Assembly (NCBI GenBank): GCA_935421135.1
Contig: OW285194.1
Coordinates: forward strand, 9,943,376 to 10,007,375
From: Bugulina stolonifera
Lineage: Eukaryota; Bryozoa; Gymnolaemata; Cheilostomatida; Bugulidae
Direction of reading: 5' to 3'
DNA: 64,000 nucleotides
The position numbers and the translations under genes are program-made. Below, piece after piece: positions 36,297-46,926 of the stretch. The notes beneath the pieces are model-generated. The model did not search any database. It was not told where the DNA came from and saw nothing but the letters and a program-made list of their open reading frames with translations. The first letter of the stretch is position 1; every line of letters starts with the position of its first letter.

Positions 36297-36494
36297 ACTT
36301 AGATTTATCTACCCATGTGCTCAGTTGAATTAATGAGCAGACAACTTCTTTTACATGTAGTTTACATTTTACAAGAAAAATGCTGAAAACGGAAAGCTTT
36401 GTTGGGTGCTACACATCTGTATCCCTTTTCTTGCAAAATAAAGAAGTTGTCTACTCATTATTTCAACTGAGTACATGGGTAGATAAGTCTAAGT
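36297..36494. repeat. Foldback repeat: two inverted arms of about 55 bp
   Basis: The left arm 36297-36352 and right arm 36440-36494 are inverted copies with few mismatches, around a loop of about 87 bp. Core words are GATTTATCTACCCATGTGCT and its near complement. Single arms of the same sequence occur at 940-990, 41055-41115, 47735-47795, 54210-54260 and 61195-61250, within the transposon family also present at 826. Confidence 0.75.
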
Positions 36495-36949
36495 AATTGA
36501 GGTAGAAGGAATTATCACAGTGGATTATGCACTACCTTGAATGTAGTTTTATTGCAACATTTCCGATTTACAAAGAGTTCAATTTCATGTCTAGAATTTC
36601 CTGAACCAGGCTCCAAGTTTCACCCAAATCTAGAGAGACTTACTGAACAGCAATTAGTTGGGTAACCACAACGAAAAACATGTCAGCTCTGACAGTTTAG
36701 CAGAGTTCATAGTGTGAACCGGCAGTTTAGCAGAGTTCATAGTCCTAACCAAGTAAAGTAGGAACCCCTCCCCCCCAACTTCTGTAACAAAAATAGCACT
36801 GCTTTACTGTTTAAATATGAAATACATGTATCTATAACGGAAATTATATCCAACGTTTTAAATACGCATAGAGTCAAGGTCATAATTTACTACAATGTAA
36901 ATGTACACATACTTACCAGTTTACTTCCCTCTATAATCCCAGGTAAGAA

Positions 36950-37150
36950 AGTAATGATCTAAAGCTAACTACGTTTTAATATACTTTTGGAGTGAAGAAG
37001 GCACTTCACCAATAGCAAAGTTAACTGATGTAGCACAGGAGCATTTTAAGGCTGAATGCCCTTCCTAACATCACCAATGACTTTTTCAGGCATCGAACCT
37101 GTATCCCACATATGGTAGTCCATAGCTTGAACCTCAAGGCTGCAGCTGCC
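36950..37150 (-). mobile_element. tRNA-derived SINE-like repeat with intact B box
   Basis: The minus strand carries GGTTCGATGCC (37099-37089), a full match to the polymerase III B-box consensus. It is preceded by an A-box-like GCCTTGAGGTTCAAGCTATGG region and followed by the body GTTAGGAAGGGCATTCAGCC. Sister copies are at 32720, 48200 and 63320. Confidence 0.5.
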
Positions 37151-37688
37151 TTCCAGAACATGTACATTATTCTTTGTTCTAGAATACTGTTAGTGATTGC
37201 ATTTTACATCAAATCAGTGGACATTTTTGTGAAATACAAAAACATTGAGGATGAAGTAAGAAACATAACAAGATATTAATAGATTCATAAATTTGTAGAA
37301 GAAACCTTCTAAATTGCATCATCACCTGTATGTCTTGTATTGCAAAATTATAATATGGCTCTTAGCTGTACATTGATCAAAATAATCCAATGTTTTAATT
37401 GCCGTTAAGGAAATTGTGGAATTTATGCAATGTATAAGACTAGGACGCTTTGCCAGGTAATTAGCATGCTTTACCTGAAATTGCTTGAAATATTGCTCAT
37501 TTGAAGAGAATTTATGTCGGCAGTATAAAATATTGTGTTGTGCGCTTCTTATATGAAAACGATATTAAAATGCAAAAGTCTAACTTCTGTGGTCATGCAC
37601 TGGAAGTTGCTTAATCAAATGTTACGTCACTAGTAGTGATCATGACTTAACAATGTTTAAAATATCAGATTTACAAAACATGTATATA

Positions 37689-38062
37689 CAGTGGAGCTTT
37701 GATAATTCAGCCTCCCCCATTCAGACCCTTGCCTGGGCAATGATAATTGGTCTTAGAGGTGTTGGTGGCCGAGTGGTTTTGTGCTAGTCACTCCGGTCTC
37801 ACAGCAATGACACAGGATACCTGCAACGACAGGGGTTTGAGACCCACCAATTACCTTGAGGTTTTCGTCCCGAAGAAAGTTTTCTTTCTGTGCCATATCG
37901 AACTATAATAATATCCAGCTCTAAGAGCCGTGGTGGCCCCTCGATTAGCTCTGCTATTGGGCATCGATGTTAAAGAATTGTGTTTGGCCCCACGGATAGT
38001 TAACTCAGACCTCTCATAACTCAGACTTGCTTTACTACTCCCCTGAAATCCGAGTTCCACTG
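37689..38062 (+). mobile_element. Tigger/pogo-like MITE containing a tRNA-like SINE (copy 1)
   Basis: Ends CAGTGGAGCTTTGATAATTC and GAGTTCCACTG are inverted and resemble pogo/Tigger termini; TA precedes the left end. Inside is a class II tRNA-like sequence with A box TGGCCGAGTGG (37766-37776) and B box GGTTTGAGACC (37834-37844), whose spacing suits a Leu/Ser-type ancestor. The acceptor arms do not pair fully, so it is not a working tRNA gene. Copies at the same relative place occur at 48958 and 55723. Confidence 0.65.
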
Positions 38063-38876
38063 CACTGCATGCTGTATGTATGTATGTACATGTATACCTG
38101 CGATTGGGGTATACCTTCCCCCCCCCCAAATAATGAGCGAGATATTGATGTGTTTTTGGAGTATTTGAGGTTTATTGTATTACGTTATTGTGTGGGCAAT
38201 GGCTCAACATTCACACAAAAACTTAAGGAATGATGTCGTGCTCCATGATGTGCCAATATTGGTCATACAACTAGGATTGACATCATATCCCAATATCAGT
38301 AGCACGGTACACAATATCCTACTAACATCCATCTGCTATCAGTCATCAGCTAGTGTACAGGATGAATTCTCAAACTGTTCTCATTTTAGTTAGAGTTGTG
38401 AATTTCCATATTAATGTTATTAATATTATACCGGTTTACATGTACCTGGTTGTACTTATTATTCGATAAACACAGTGCACATGGTCTGCCTGTATTATAT
38501 CCACTTCCACTACTATTTTATAGTACCAGAGGTTGAATCGTCATATTACATTGTCTGCCTACAACACCATGCCAGGCTCCTCATGTTACGGCTATTTTTG
38601 AACATTTAATTAATACTCATAACTACATATAATATCAAATATCTAAAAACTGCTGTGTCAACTCAGGGGGATTGGTTTGTCAGTTATAATATATAGACAG
38701 TGAATTAGTTATACTAAATTGTGGAAATGATTCACTAAGACTATCCAAAAAGAATTTAATTATCACGGCCTCAAATTCTGTGTGAAGTTACACAACTACA
38801 TGTACATGTACATGTACCTTAGACACTAATCAATTATAATCGCAAGTAATCCGTCATGCCACACTTTTCCATATTT

Positions 38877-38933
38877 AGAATAATGATCTGTGATTATGAA
38901 TATTGATGAGTCATCATCTAGTATAAATAGAGA
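38877..38933 (+). promoter_or_regulatory. B2 core promoter: TATA box plus AP-1-like site
   Basis: TGAGTCA (in ATGAGTCAT) is at 38907-38913 and TATAAATAG at 38922-38930, in the conserved upstream block. Confidence 0.75.
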
Positions 38934-39282
38934 GTCAGTGAGAGAAATTAAATCAGAATCCTACTAGCTGTTCCAGTACAACCATCTCTCTCCTCCAAAC
39001 AATTGTAAGTGTTACTATAATTCACTATGCTGTTAGTTTTTTTCAAATATACATGTAGATCTTCAGAGCTATAGATTAATTTACTTTAATATTAATTTGG
39101 TATGCATAACTTGCAAACAAATAATTTACTTCTCAGCATATCTTTCTGTGTAGGATGTGGGTTTACATCATGTAATGAATTAAAGCTTAGCTGGGCTCCA
39201 CAGTTTATCTATTTTATAAATATAACACAGTTCCTGCATATTCACGTAATTATTCCGTTGTTACAGACGGAAAAGCAACATC

Positions 39283-39567
39283 ATGAAGGTCATTGCAATC
39301 CTCCTCGCTGTCTGCCTTGCTGTTGCTGCTGCCTCCAGGGGATACAGTCAATATTATGGTAGGACAAACTATGGAACAAGTCACTATAACAGAGGAGGGT
39401 ACAACAGAGGGTACAACACTTATAACAGAGGGTACGACAGAGGATACAGAGGATCTTACAGAAGGCGTTTCAACAACAACAGACGTTACTATAACAACAA
39501 CAGGAGAACTAGTTACTACAGACCACGCACCACCTACAACAGATACAACACTTACAGCCAATACTAG
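39283..39567 (+). CDS. Gene B2: secreted Tyr/Asn/Arg/Gly-rich small protein, 94 aa
   Basis: Signal peptide as in the family, then RGYSQYYGRTNYGTSHYNRG, a short GYNR stretch, RRRFNNNRRYYNNNRRTSYY and RYNTYSQY. It differs from B3 and B4 by one residue: Asp in GYDRGY, the only acidic residue in any mature member. Exons: 5'UTR exon ending 39004; CDS exon 39267-39577; 3'UTR exon from 40060; AATAAA at 40227-40232. Overlapping open frames on both strands are by-products of the repetitive coding DNA. Confidence 0.85.
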   Translation: MKVIAILLAVCLAVAAASRGYSQYYGRTNYGTSHYNRGGYNRGYNTYNRGYDRGYRGSYRRRFNNNRRYYNNNRRTSYYRPRTTYNRYNTYSQY

Positions 39568-40239
39568 ATTACATATGGTAAGTTACGGAAGAAATAGTTA
39601 TTAAAAATAGATCGTAATTTCTGTAGAACATTATAGTGTAGTTTGCTAGTTTGACTACTTCCATGTGCTTCTTTATTGATTCATGTTAATTTCACTTGCA
39701 TTTAATAATGTTTTTCTACATTGAAAAATATTTTTGAGAAGGTAATTCTATGTTGCAAAATTTATGTGAAACGAATGTGATGGATTTGTAAATTTAATTT
39801 GAATGAAAATACCCAAAAAGTTAAAATACATGTAATTGGCAGCAAACATTCTGTTAAAAGCGCTATGTCTGACCTCATCATAAGATTTAAATCGAATAAT
39901 TCTGCCAGTGAATTATCTCCTATTTCATACCTGTAATGAAAGTTACTTCATTCAAATTGAGATAAGATGACAATTTTCCACTGTAATGCATATGCAAGTA
40001 TAAAACGTACATGTTTAGATTGTCAAGCGTTGGATTGATGTTTTTATGTCTTGTTACAGAATTCTGAATGTTGGACTGGAACGGAAAGGACTCTCAAATT
40101 AATCTGACACTAAAATAAATACGGAAAATGGTTTCCAATTTTAACCTGTTGATTATCTGCTCTTCTCAAATTGTTTGGTTACTTGTTTATTTGCATATAT
40201 CTGTTACCTGTTTTTCTTGACATCTTAATAAATGATGAA

Positions 40240-42343
40240 CTATAAAATGCCATATTTTGGTTCAGTTTTTTTCCAGTTTCGCACGGTTGGTATGCCATGA
40301 TAAATAATGCTACTACACTGCATATATTTCACTACTACAATGTAAGCCTACATGACCTCTAAACTACATTGTACATGTAGTCCTCTGTAATTTTACAGTA
40401 ATGTTCATAATGATATATGACTAGCCAAGCTCCCTGATATTATACATACGTACACATTTAGTCAGGAATATTTTTACTCCTAGTACTAGTTTGCTACAAG
40501 TACTAGTGCGTGAAGTTATTTTTCTGCACATGCAAGCAAACAACTCCACGAAAACAAAACTGGTTAATACAGGCAAACTAAGGCAACCATGGCGTCTCGT
40601 AGAAGTGTGAAGATAATACACAATAAATTAATATGGATATAAATTGATTAGAGCTGCTGTGACATTACATATCTTGATTATTTGTAACCAATCTGGTCAC
40701 TGAAATAGCAAATAAAAAATTATCATTGACTGAACTTCCAAACCAGGAGGGTTTGCAAGAGTTGGAGAATTTGCTGAAGATTGATTCTGAAGCCAGAAGA
40801 GCTCTCATGTATGGTAAGAAGACGCCACAGATATTAGCAGTAAAAAAGTAGAACATTGAAAATTATTCAGAAGTAAAACTTTAATCTGGTTGAACTCATG
40901 TGTCAACAAACAGAAATATTTCAACTTGCATGTTTTGATACATTGCTAAAATAGTGGAGGTTATGATTCAAGCTACAAGAATGGGGTGAAGAGATTGAAG
41001 ACAAATGCATCAGCACCTCCAATTATCTCTTGTAGGTTCAGAGATTACATAATATACAAGTAATTACTTAGATTTATCTACCCATGTGCTCAGTTGAATT
41101 AATGAGCACACCACTTCTTTATCTTACAAGAAAAATGCTAGAGATATGTAGCACCTAACAATGTTTTGTTTTAAGATTATTGTGACAATTGTAGCAGTTG
41201 CAGTAGCAGAATGCCTCAAAGGGAAAGTGAAATAGAAATAAAATGTTTAGCATGTGTACATGTACGTGTGCTAAACGGGTATTTCCACCTTATGAACTTC
41301 TGAACAAAATTTGGGTTGGAATGCAGAAGCAAATAAAAGAATCATGGAGGGTGGGCGGCTCCCCTTGTTCAACAGAAAGAAATTCAAGTTAAAGGGATGC
41401 TGACCATATACTGTGTGGTCTGAAAGAATCCAGCTTCAGCTCTCTAGACTAGTTATGGTCCTGTGTAGGGGAGTTATCAGGAGCCCCAAACTTACACTAT
41501 AATATCAGTATACAGTCATTTAGTGTAGACTATTATGTTATACTACATTGAATTATAATAAAACACAGTATACATTAGCATAACTACATGTACATGACTA
41601 TACTTTATGTCAACATATATTGTGCTATGTTGTAATGCAATATGTCTCACAATATAAAATGCATTGTATTACAATAAAAATTGCGTCGAAGGAAATAGAG
41701 ATAATGTAACATTTATTCAGCCAACTGAGAGTGAAGGTGTAGGTGTGGCAAACATTATTCTGGGCCACAGGCTGTAGAAATCACTCTACATGTAGCAGAA
41801 CAGTATTGTGGAACTGGGGTATTTCGTTGCAACATGCTAAATTTTGTCACAAGCACAGTAATTAACTAGATCCAAGCTTTTGTTTGAGTCTTACATGTAG
41901 ATTTTGCATAGCTGATTGGATTATGGACATTGGGTACTGCTGGCATTGACCCCACCCACTACCTATGCTGGAATTCCAGGTAAATTGAACACATTGTCTC
42001 TGGTTATTTTTTTGTTATGTCAAAGCTTCCATTTTGTTTCCACAGTTACAGAGTAAACAAAATTTACATCTTTTTTGCAGTTTGCAGTTTGCAGTTTGCA
42101 GCGTTTTCTATTTGCTGGCAACAGACACACTGCTTATATTGTAATATGACTTTTTGTTGCACATGTTGAAAAATACATAGAATCACTTAGAATTACCTAT
42201 GTAACACAACTTTTACATGAAAAAATGTGATTTCAGTAGGAACTAGAACAAGGGGAACCGTTCACATTTTATGATATTTCTAGTTGCTTCCATGTATTCC
42301 AACCCAAATGTTTTTCAGAATTTTTATGAAATGGATATAATAT
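40240..42343. other. B2 downstream spacer
   Basis: No supported gene. It aligns with 60140-62830 downstream of B4, including the dispersed repeat and a single foldback arm. The LTR element at 42344 interrupts it. Confidence 0.6.
42074..42101. repeat. Four tandem copies of TTTGCAG
   Basis: Perfect 7-bp repeats. The equivalent place after B4 (about 62265-62275) has one copy, so this is a local expansion. Confidence 0.9.
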
Positions 42344-43006
42344 TGTGATGGTACGCAAAGTCGTATCTTACATCGGACACTCATTATTGTGTGCATACAT
42401 GTATATATCTGCTTGTACTTTATTCCTATATTGTTGTATATGATTATACGATTATATCTAAGTCTTTTAATGCCTTTTATACCCATGTACAGAGGCCCGA
42501 CCTCTCAGAATCCATTGATATTCATTTTGTACATGAATTGGACCATTATAAGCAACTTTTGTAGAACCCGACCTATTTTGGGTCGGCCGTCGGGCTTCCG
42601 GCGGCCATCTTGTTGCGCAACTTCCGGACGACCACACGTCGTCTTTTCCCGACGTCACGTCGGCTGGAAGTCCTTATACTATATAAAGGGCACTGTTTTA
42701 CTGTTCATTGTCTCAGTCTTCACTTGGCTTTCAATAAAGACACATCTATACTTGATACAGAGGCTTTCTCTTCCTTTTACTAGGTCATTCGCTTTGCGAA
42801 CCGCCTACTAGGTCGGACTACTCTCTTTCATTGTATAGTCTGAAGGTCGGACTTGAGATCAGATGGGTCGTCTTTGGTAGTATTTGGGCTACTGAGACCG
42901 CTCGATCTTTCATGTAATGCGAAGTCCTATTACCACTCATAGGCACTTCATTTCTGGGTCGATAGCCGTCCAAGGACGACCGCACCAAAACACAGAAACC
43001 ATTACA
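42344..43006 (+). repeat. 5' LTR, 663 bp
   Basis: Ends TGTGATGG and CCATTACA. Visible signals: a GCGGCCATCTTG word resembling a YY1 site (42601-42612), a CRE-like GACGTCAC (42651-42658), a TATA box TATATAAA (42680-42687) and AATAAA (42733-42738). GGTCGG/CCGACC words recur. A 140-codon open frame across it is also open in the 3' LTR, but nothing suggests it is translated. Confidence 0.95.
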
Positions 43007-43007
43007 T

Positions 43008-43027
43008 TGGTGGCAGCGGTGGGATTC
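43008..43027 (+). promoter_or_regulatory. Primer binding site complementary to tRNA-Leu
   Basis: TGGTGGCAGCGGTGGGATTC, one base after the 5' LTR, is the exact complement of the 3' end of animal tRNA-Leu of the AAG type including CCA. This identity comes from known tRNA sequences, not a search. Confidence 0.9.
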
Positions 43028-43340
43028 TAAGGTCGTACTCTTACGATACGAAGCGAAGGAAGGTGACCTCGGCCTCGGGTAACCCGACCGACCTCATTCT
43101 TCAATATTTCGACGGCGATTAAGGACTCGGACCCGGGAACCCTTTTACGAGAAGGTGACAAACGCTAAAGTGCACCCATAATTCTCGTGGTTCCACTGGA
43201 TGTAGCCCGACCTACGCCGGATCTTCAATCAAAGACCGACCTCGGATCCAGAATAGATTGACGGTACTCAGTACGTCGACTAGGCCGACACGGCCTAACA
43301 AACCAAAGCAGTTTAACTCACTACCCGACACCCTACCGAC

Positions 43341-46300
43341 ATGGACCGAATAAGGAACCTGCTTCAGCAGGTAATGTACCAAGCCGAGCAGGACCTCAAA
43401 ACACTCAGCTACAACGGACAAGAGGACGTAGAACTCTTCATAGAAGACTTCATCGCTATGGCAGAGCGTTGCAACTGGAATGACAGAGCACGCCTCATAC
43501 GGCTTAGAGCCGCCCTACACGGGCCCGCACAAGAATGCGGACGACCCCGATCAGTCGAAGAGATATTTTCCCGACTGAGGGAACAGTATGGACTATCTGC
43601 CAGAGAAGCCCAATGGAAGCTGTCCACCCTGGAGCAGCCAGCCCACACGTCACTCAGAGACTATGCAGCTCTCATCCGTAGGCTGATGGCAACAGCCTTT
43701 GAAGGAGCACCCCCTGCATCTTTGGAAGAATGGACCGTAGAGAAGTTCTGCCTCACAGTCCACAACCACGGCCTACGCTGGTACTACACATGGCTACAGC
43801 CCGACGATATGGAGGAAGCACTGGAAACCGGAACAGCCTTCCTGCGTAACAAAGATGGCAGAACCAGCCCTCCAAAACCACAAGAGGAGCTTCCCGCCGA
43901 CCTCCTACGGAAAGCCCTACATACCCTCCTACAGAAATGTCGAGACACGGATGACGGACCAACGGTCACACCGGAACCCGTCCCAGTAGATGACCCCATT
44001 CCTACTGCAGCCGACGCAGACAACAACCCAGGAGAAGGTGGACTAGACCACAATGGTCGTCCACAGAGGGCGACGGACACATCAGAACCCGTCCCAGTAG
44101 ATGAACCCATTCCTACTGGAGCCCAGCAAGGAGAAGGTGGACCACAACACAAAGGTCGTCCACAAAGGCCGACGGAAACATCAGAACCCGTCCCAGTAGA
44201 GGAATCCATTCCTACTGAGGCCAAACCTAAGAAAAGTGGACCAAACCGCAATGGTCGTCCACAAAGGCCGACGGACACATCAGAACCCGTCCCAGTGGAA
44301 GAACCTATACCCACTAGGCCTAAAGACAAGAGTAGCCACTCCAAACAGAAAACCCCACGGGTAACTAGTCCATCACACTCCAGGCCGACGGCGTCACCCA
44401 CACCCGTCACAGTGGAAGAACCTATACCCACTAGGCCTAAAGACAAGAGTAGCCACTCCAAACAGAAAACCCCACGGGTAACTAGCCCATCACACTCCAG
44501 GCCGACGGCGTCACCCACACCCGTCACAGTGGATGAACCTATACCCACTAGGCCGACATCAGGCAAGAAACGACTCCACTCAAAGCCGGACACATCCCAA
44601 GTGACCACAGATCACCCACCAAGGCTGAAAGGACGACTCACATGTCCCGCCCCGTCGGAACAGACCTCACAAGGCGACCCCGACCTGTCCTCAACTCAGA
44701 AGGACCAACAGGATCTGGCCACGTCCAGACCCGACACTAATCAGCAATTGATTCCCGCCCAAATTCAGTATGCCCCGACGGACGGCTTATCGTGTGTAGA
44801 ACTGCCAGACACTACAGTCCAAGTCCGCGGCTTGAGGATCGACACGGAGCAAACCGTGCTGGACCAGACAGGAGAGCTACCTCTGAACCTCTCGAAGAAT
44901 GTTCAAGTTTCAACAGCCCGACCTGATCCAGAGGACGCAAAGTATCGCGTAGCCGACCTCCAAGACATAATCCCAACAACGGAGATACAGTCTATACTGC
45001 CAGCAGTTCAAGTACAAAGAGCGAAATGTTCTTGTACGGAATCCAACATTGCCGAACAATTTCAGCCAAAGGTACAGATTGCCGAACTCTCGAAATCCCC
45101 TAAAGCGGATAAGAAGCAATCGAAGGCAACTATTGCCGTGTTCCCGCGCTTATTTGACGAGTCGAACAAAGAAAATGTGCCTAAGGCATTGCCTACAATT
45201 GAGCCAATTGCTCATCCCTCGGCTAGTATAAATACGACAGCTCACAGACGAGTAGTCCTTTCTCGTCCAGCACTTCACCAAAGCGCATGTATCCCTACAT
45301 GTGGCAACCTCTGCACTCTTAGTGACACTGGTGAAGCTAATAGCAGCACTCGTATCCTTTCTCGTTTTCGTATGGACGAGACGGCTACTTCTTCCAACAC
45401 GGATCACTCCAATCAGCCTGTCTTCACAGCTGAAGGTAAGCAAATCTCAGTGTTATCAGTAGGGAACATATCAGAATTAGAGGAACAATCCACACCTGTG
45501 GAACTGTCAGGCATGAATTCTCTCTTCCTCCCCACTCGGCATAGTCCAGTCGGGACAGAGGAGGATTCCCCTGCACATTTCCACAGGAAAGAACATGAGT
45601 TGGAAGGCGGAGGATACACACCAAATAAATTGTGCATTGTAGATGCATCTCCCGTAAGGAAGACACTCACCCCAGACGGCACGCCTCCACCTACTCCACC
45701 TCGTGTCACCTCTACCCTGAAACAAGCTACAATTAAGTTGCACAAACTCACTGACAAGCTACCCATAGAGTCATCCCAACATTCCGGAGCCACTAAACCG
45801 TGGATTAGCACCTTCACCCAGCAGGCCCGAGACGACTTGGCCAGAAGGAGTCAGCCTAACCTCAAGTGTGCAAAGTGTGGCTTCCCCGGAACCCTCAAGA
45901 GGCTAAACATACATATCTGGCAACACTTCGCACGCTTCTACTGTCGATGCGGACGCAGCTCTGTTAGCCGTGATGCGCTAGGCCATCACTTCAGTCGGAG
46001 ATCCAGTATCTGTGGGAAACGTCTCTTCCTCACAGATGGGCCCAGCTACGCGGCCCTCATGGAATGGTGGGGCGTAAAGGATCCCCCACCATTTCTGCCA
46101 TGTCGTCCCACCATGGACGGACAGTCGGGAACGAACAAGCCAGTCTACCTGCCTAGCACCTCCTCTGCCCGCAAGCGGCCTCCCAAAAGACGGCACAGTC
46201 CTTCTCCCTCTCCAGAACGGACACCCGACTCAGAACCTTCTGATGCTACCTCCTCCTCTTCCTCGTCGCCTACCACTCCTGCTGGACCTTCTCCCTGGCG

Positions 46301-46913
46301 ACCCAGTGTCAGCACCTCCGCTGTAAGCGTCACCTCTCCTGGCCGACGCGGACGTCTACCCTCATGGAAGACCCGACCTGCTCCACGAAAAAGCATGCCT
46401 GCTGCTCAGCCGGGCACTCTTTATGAAGGCTCTCCCCCCAAGGTCTCATGTGCAGCTTCTTGTTCAGCTTCTCCGGTTCTGCTAATCAAACCATTGCAGA
46501 GCAGGCCAACTCTAGAAGTCTCGCCACACTGCTCTCCTCACATACCTGCCAGAGACCCGCTCCGAGTTTCTCCCGACTCTCCTGCCGTCCAGTCCCCACC
46601 TCCTGCATCTCCTGTACTAACTCGGCCGAATGCCACATGTCCTGCATCTCCGGATCCGTCACTCATGCAACAACTTGCTGAACTTAAGCCACGGATTCAC
46701 TACCTTGCCAGCCGTCAACAGGTGGGGGACACTCTACGCCAGCACCTGGAACCCCTCTATGCTCGAGAAATAGTTCTTCGTGAACTAGCCAACCAGCATC
46801 TAAACCACCCCCAGCAGCTCCAGTTCGTACAAGCCGACTTGGATATAGTATCCAGAGAATCTACACTATACCGTACCCTTCTTAACTTGACACTAGAGAC
46901 ACCCATGACCTAG
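43341..46913 (+). CDS. Gag-like polyprotein of the LTR element, 1190 aa
   Basis: Residues about 20-190 look like a Ty3/Gypsy-type Gag capsid: FIEDFIAMAERCNW, LRAALHGPA, REQYGLS, a QPAHTSLRDYAALIRRL region and LQPDDMEEAL. Residues 212-405 are a Pro/Thr-rich linker with six PVPVDEPIPT-like repeats, including a near-perfect 117-bp tandem duplication from 44295. Residues 843-891 hold a Cys/His cluster (C843, C846, H858, H862; C868, C870, H882, H883, C891) unlike the usual CCHC knuckle. A Ser/Pro-rich stretch follows, and residues 1112-1190 appear helical. The frame is intact and ends 13 bp before the 3' LTR. No Pol domain was seen. The linker and C-terminal roles are unknown. Confidence 0.85.
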   Translation: MDRIRNLLQQVMYQAEQDLKTLSYNGQEDVELFIEDFIAMAERCNWNDRARLIRLRAALHGPAQECGRPRSVEEIFSRLREQYGLSAREAQWKLSTLEQPAHTSLRDYAALIRRLMATAFEGAPPASLEEWTVEKFCLTVHNHGLRWYYTWLQPDDMEEALETGTAFLRNKDGRTSPPKPQEELPADLLRKALHTLLQKCRDTDDGPTVTPEPVPVDDPIPTAADADNNPGEGGLDHNGRPQRATDTSEPVPVDEPIPTGAQQGEGGPQHKGRPQRPTETSEPVPVEESIPTEAKPKKSGPNRNGRPQRPTDTSEPVPVEEPIPTRPKDKSSHSKQKTPRVTSPSHSRPTASPTPVTVEEPIPTRPKDKSSHSKQKTPRVTSPSHSRPTASPTPVTVDEPIPTRPTSGKKRLHSKPDTSQVTTDHPPRLKGRLTCPAPSEQTSQGDPDLSSTQKDQQDLATSRPDTNQQLIPAQIQYAPTDGLSCVELPDTTVQVRGLRIDTEQTVLDQTGELPLNLSKNVQVSTARPDPEDAKYRVADLQDIIPTTEIQSILPAVQVQRAKCSCTESNIAEQFQPKVQIAELSKSPKADKKQSKATIAVFPRLFDESNKENVPKALPTIEPIAHPSASINTTAHRRVVLSRPALHQSACIPTCGNLCTLSDTGEANSSTRILSRFRMDETATSSNTDHSNQPVFTAEGKQISVLSVGNISELEEQSTPVELSGMNSLFLPTRHSPVGTEEDSPAHFHRKEHELEGGGYTPNKLCIVDASPVRKTLTPDGTPPPTPPRVTSTLKQATIKLHKLTDKLPIESSQHSGATKPWISTFTQQARDDLARRSQPNLKCAKCGFPGTLKRLNIHIWQHFARFYCRCGRSSVSRDALGHHFSRRSSICGKRLFLTDGPSYAALMEWWGVKDPPPFLPCRPTMDGQSGTNKPVYLPSTSSARKRPPKRRHSPSPSPERTPDSEPSDATSSSSSSPTTPAGPSPWRPSVSTSAVSVTSPGRRGRLPSWKTRPAPRKSMPAAQPGTLYEGSPPKVSCAASCSASPVLLIKPLQSRPTLEVSPHCSPHIPARDPLRVSPDSPAVQSPPPASPVLTRPNATCPASPDPSLMQQLAELKPRIHYLASRQQVGDTLRQHLEPLYAREIVLRELANQHLNHPQQLQFVQADLDIVSRESTLYRTLLNLTLETPMT

Positions 46914-46926
46914 TGTGAGGGGGCTA
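46914..46926 (+). promoter_or_regulatory. Polypurine tract
   Basis: TGTGAGGGGGCTA lies between the ORF stop codon and the 3' LTR, where the plus-strand primer is expected. The purine run GAGGGGG is short but usual for this group. Confidence 0.75.

Noticed and set aside
42389..42811. 140-159-codon frames inside both LTRs
   Set aside because: They overlap the promoter and poly(A) region, have no recognisable domain, and are open in both LTRs simply because the LTRs are nearly identical.
43784..44608. 274-codon minus-strand frame within the gag-like ORF
   Set aside because: It mirrors the Pro/Thr repeats of the sense ORF and has no signals of its own.
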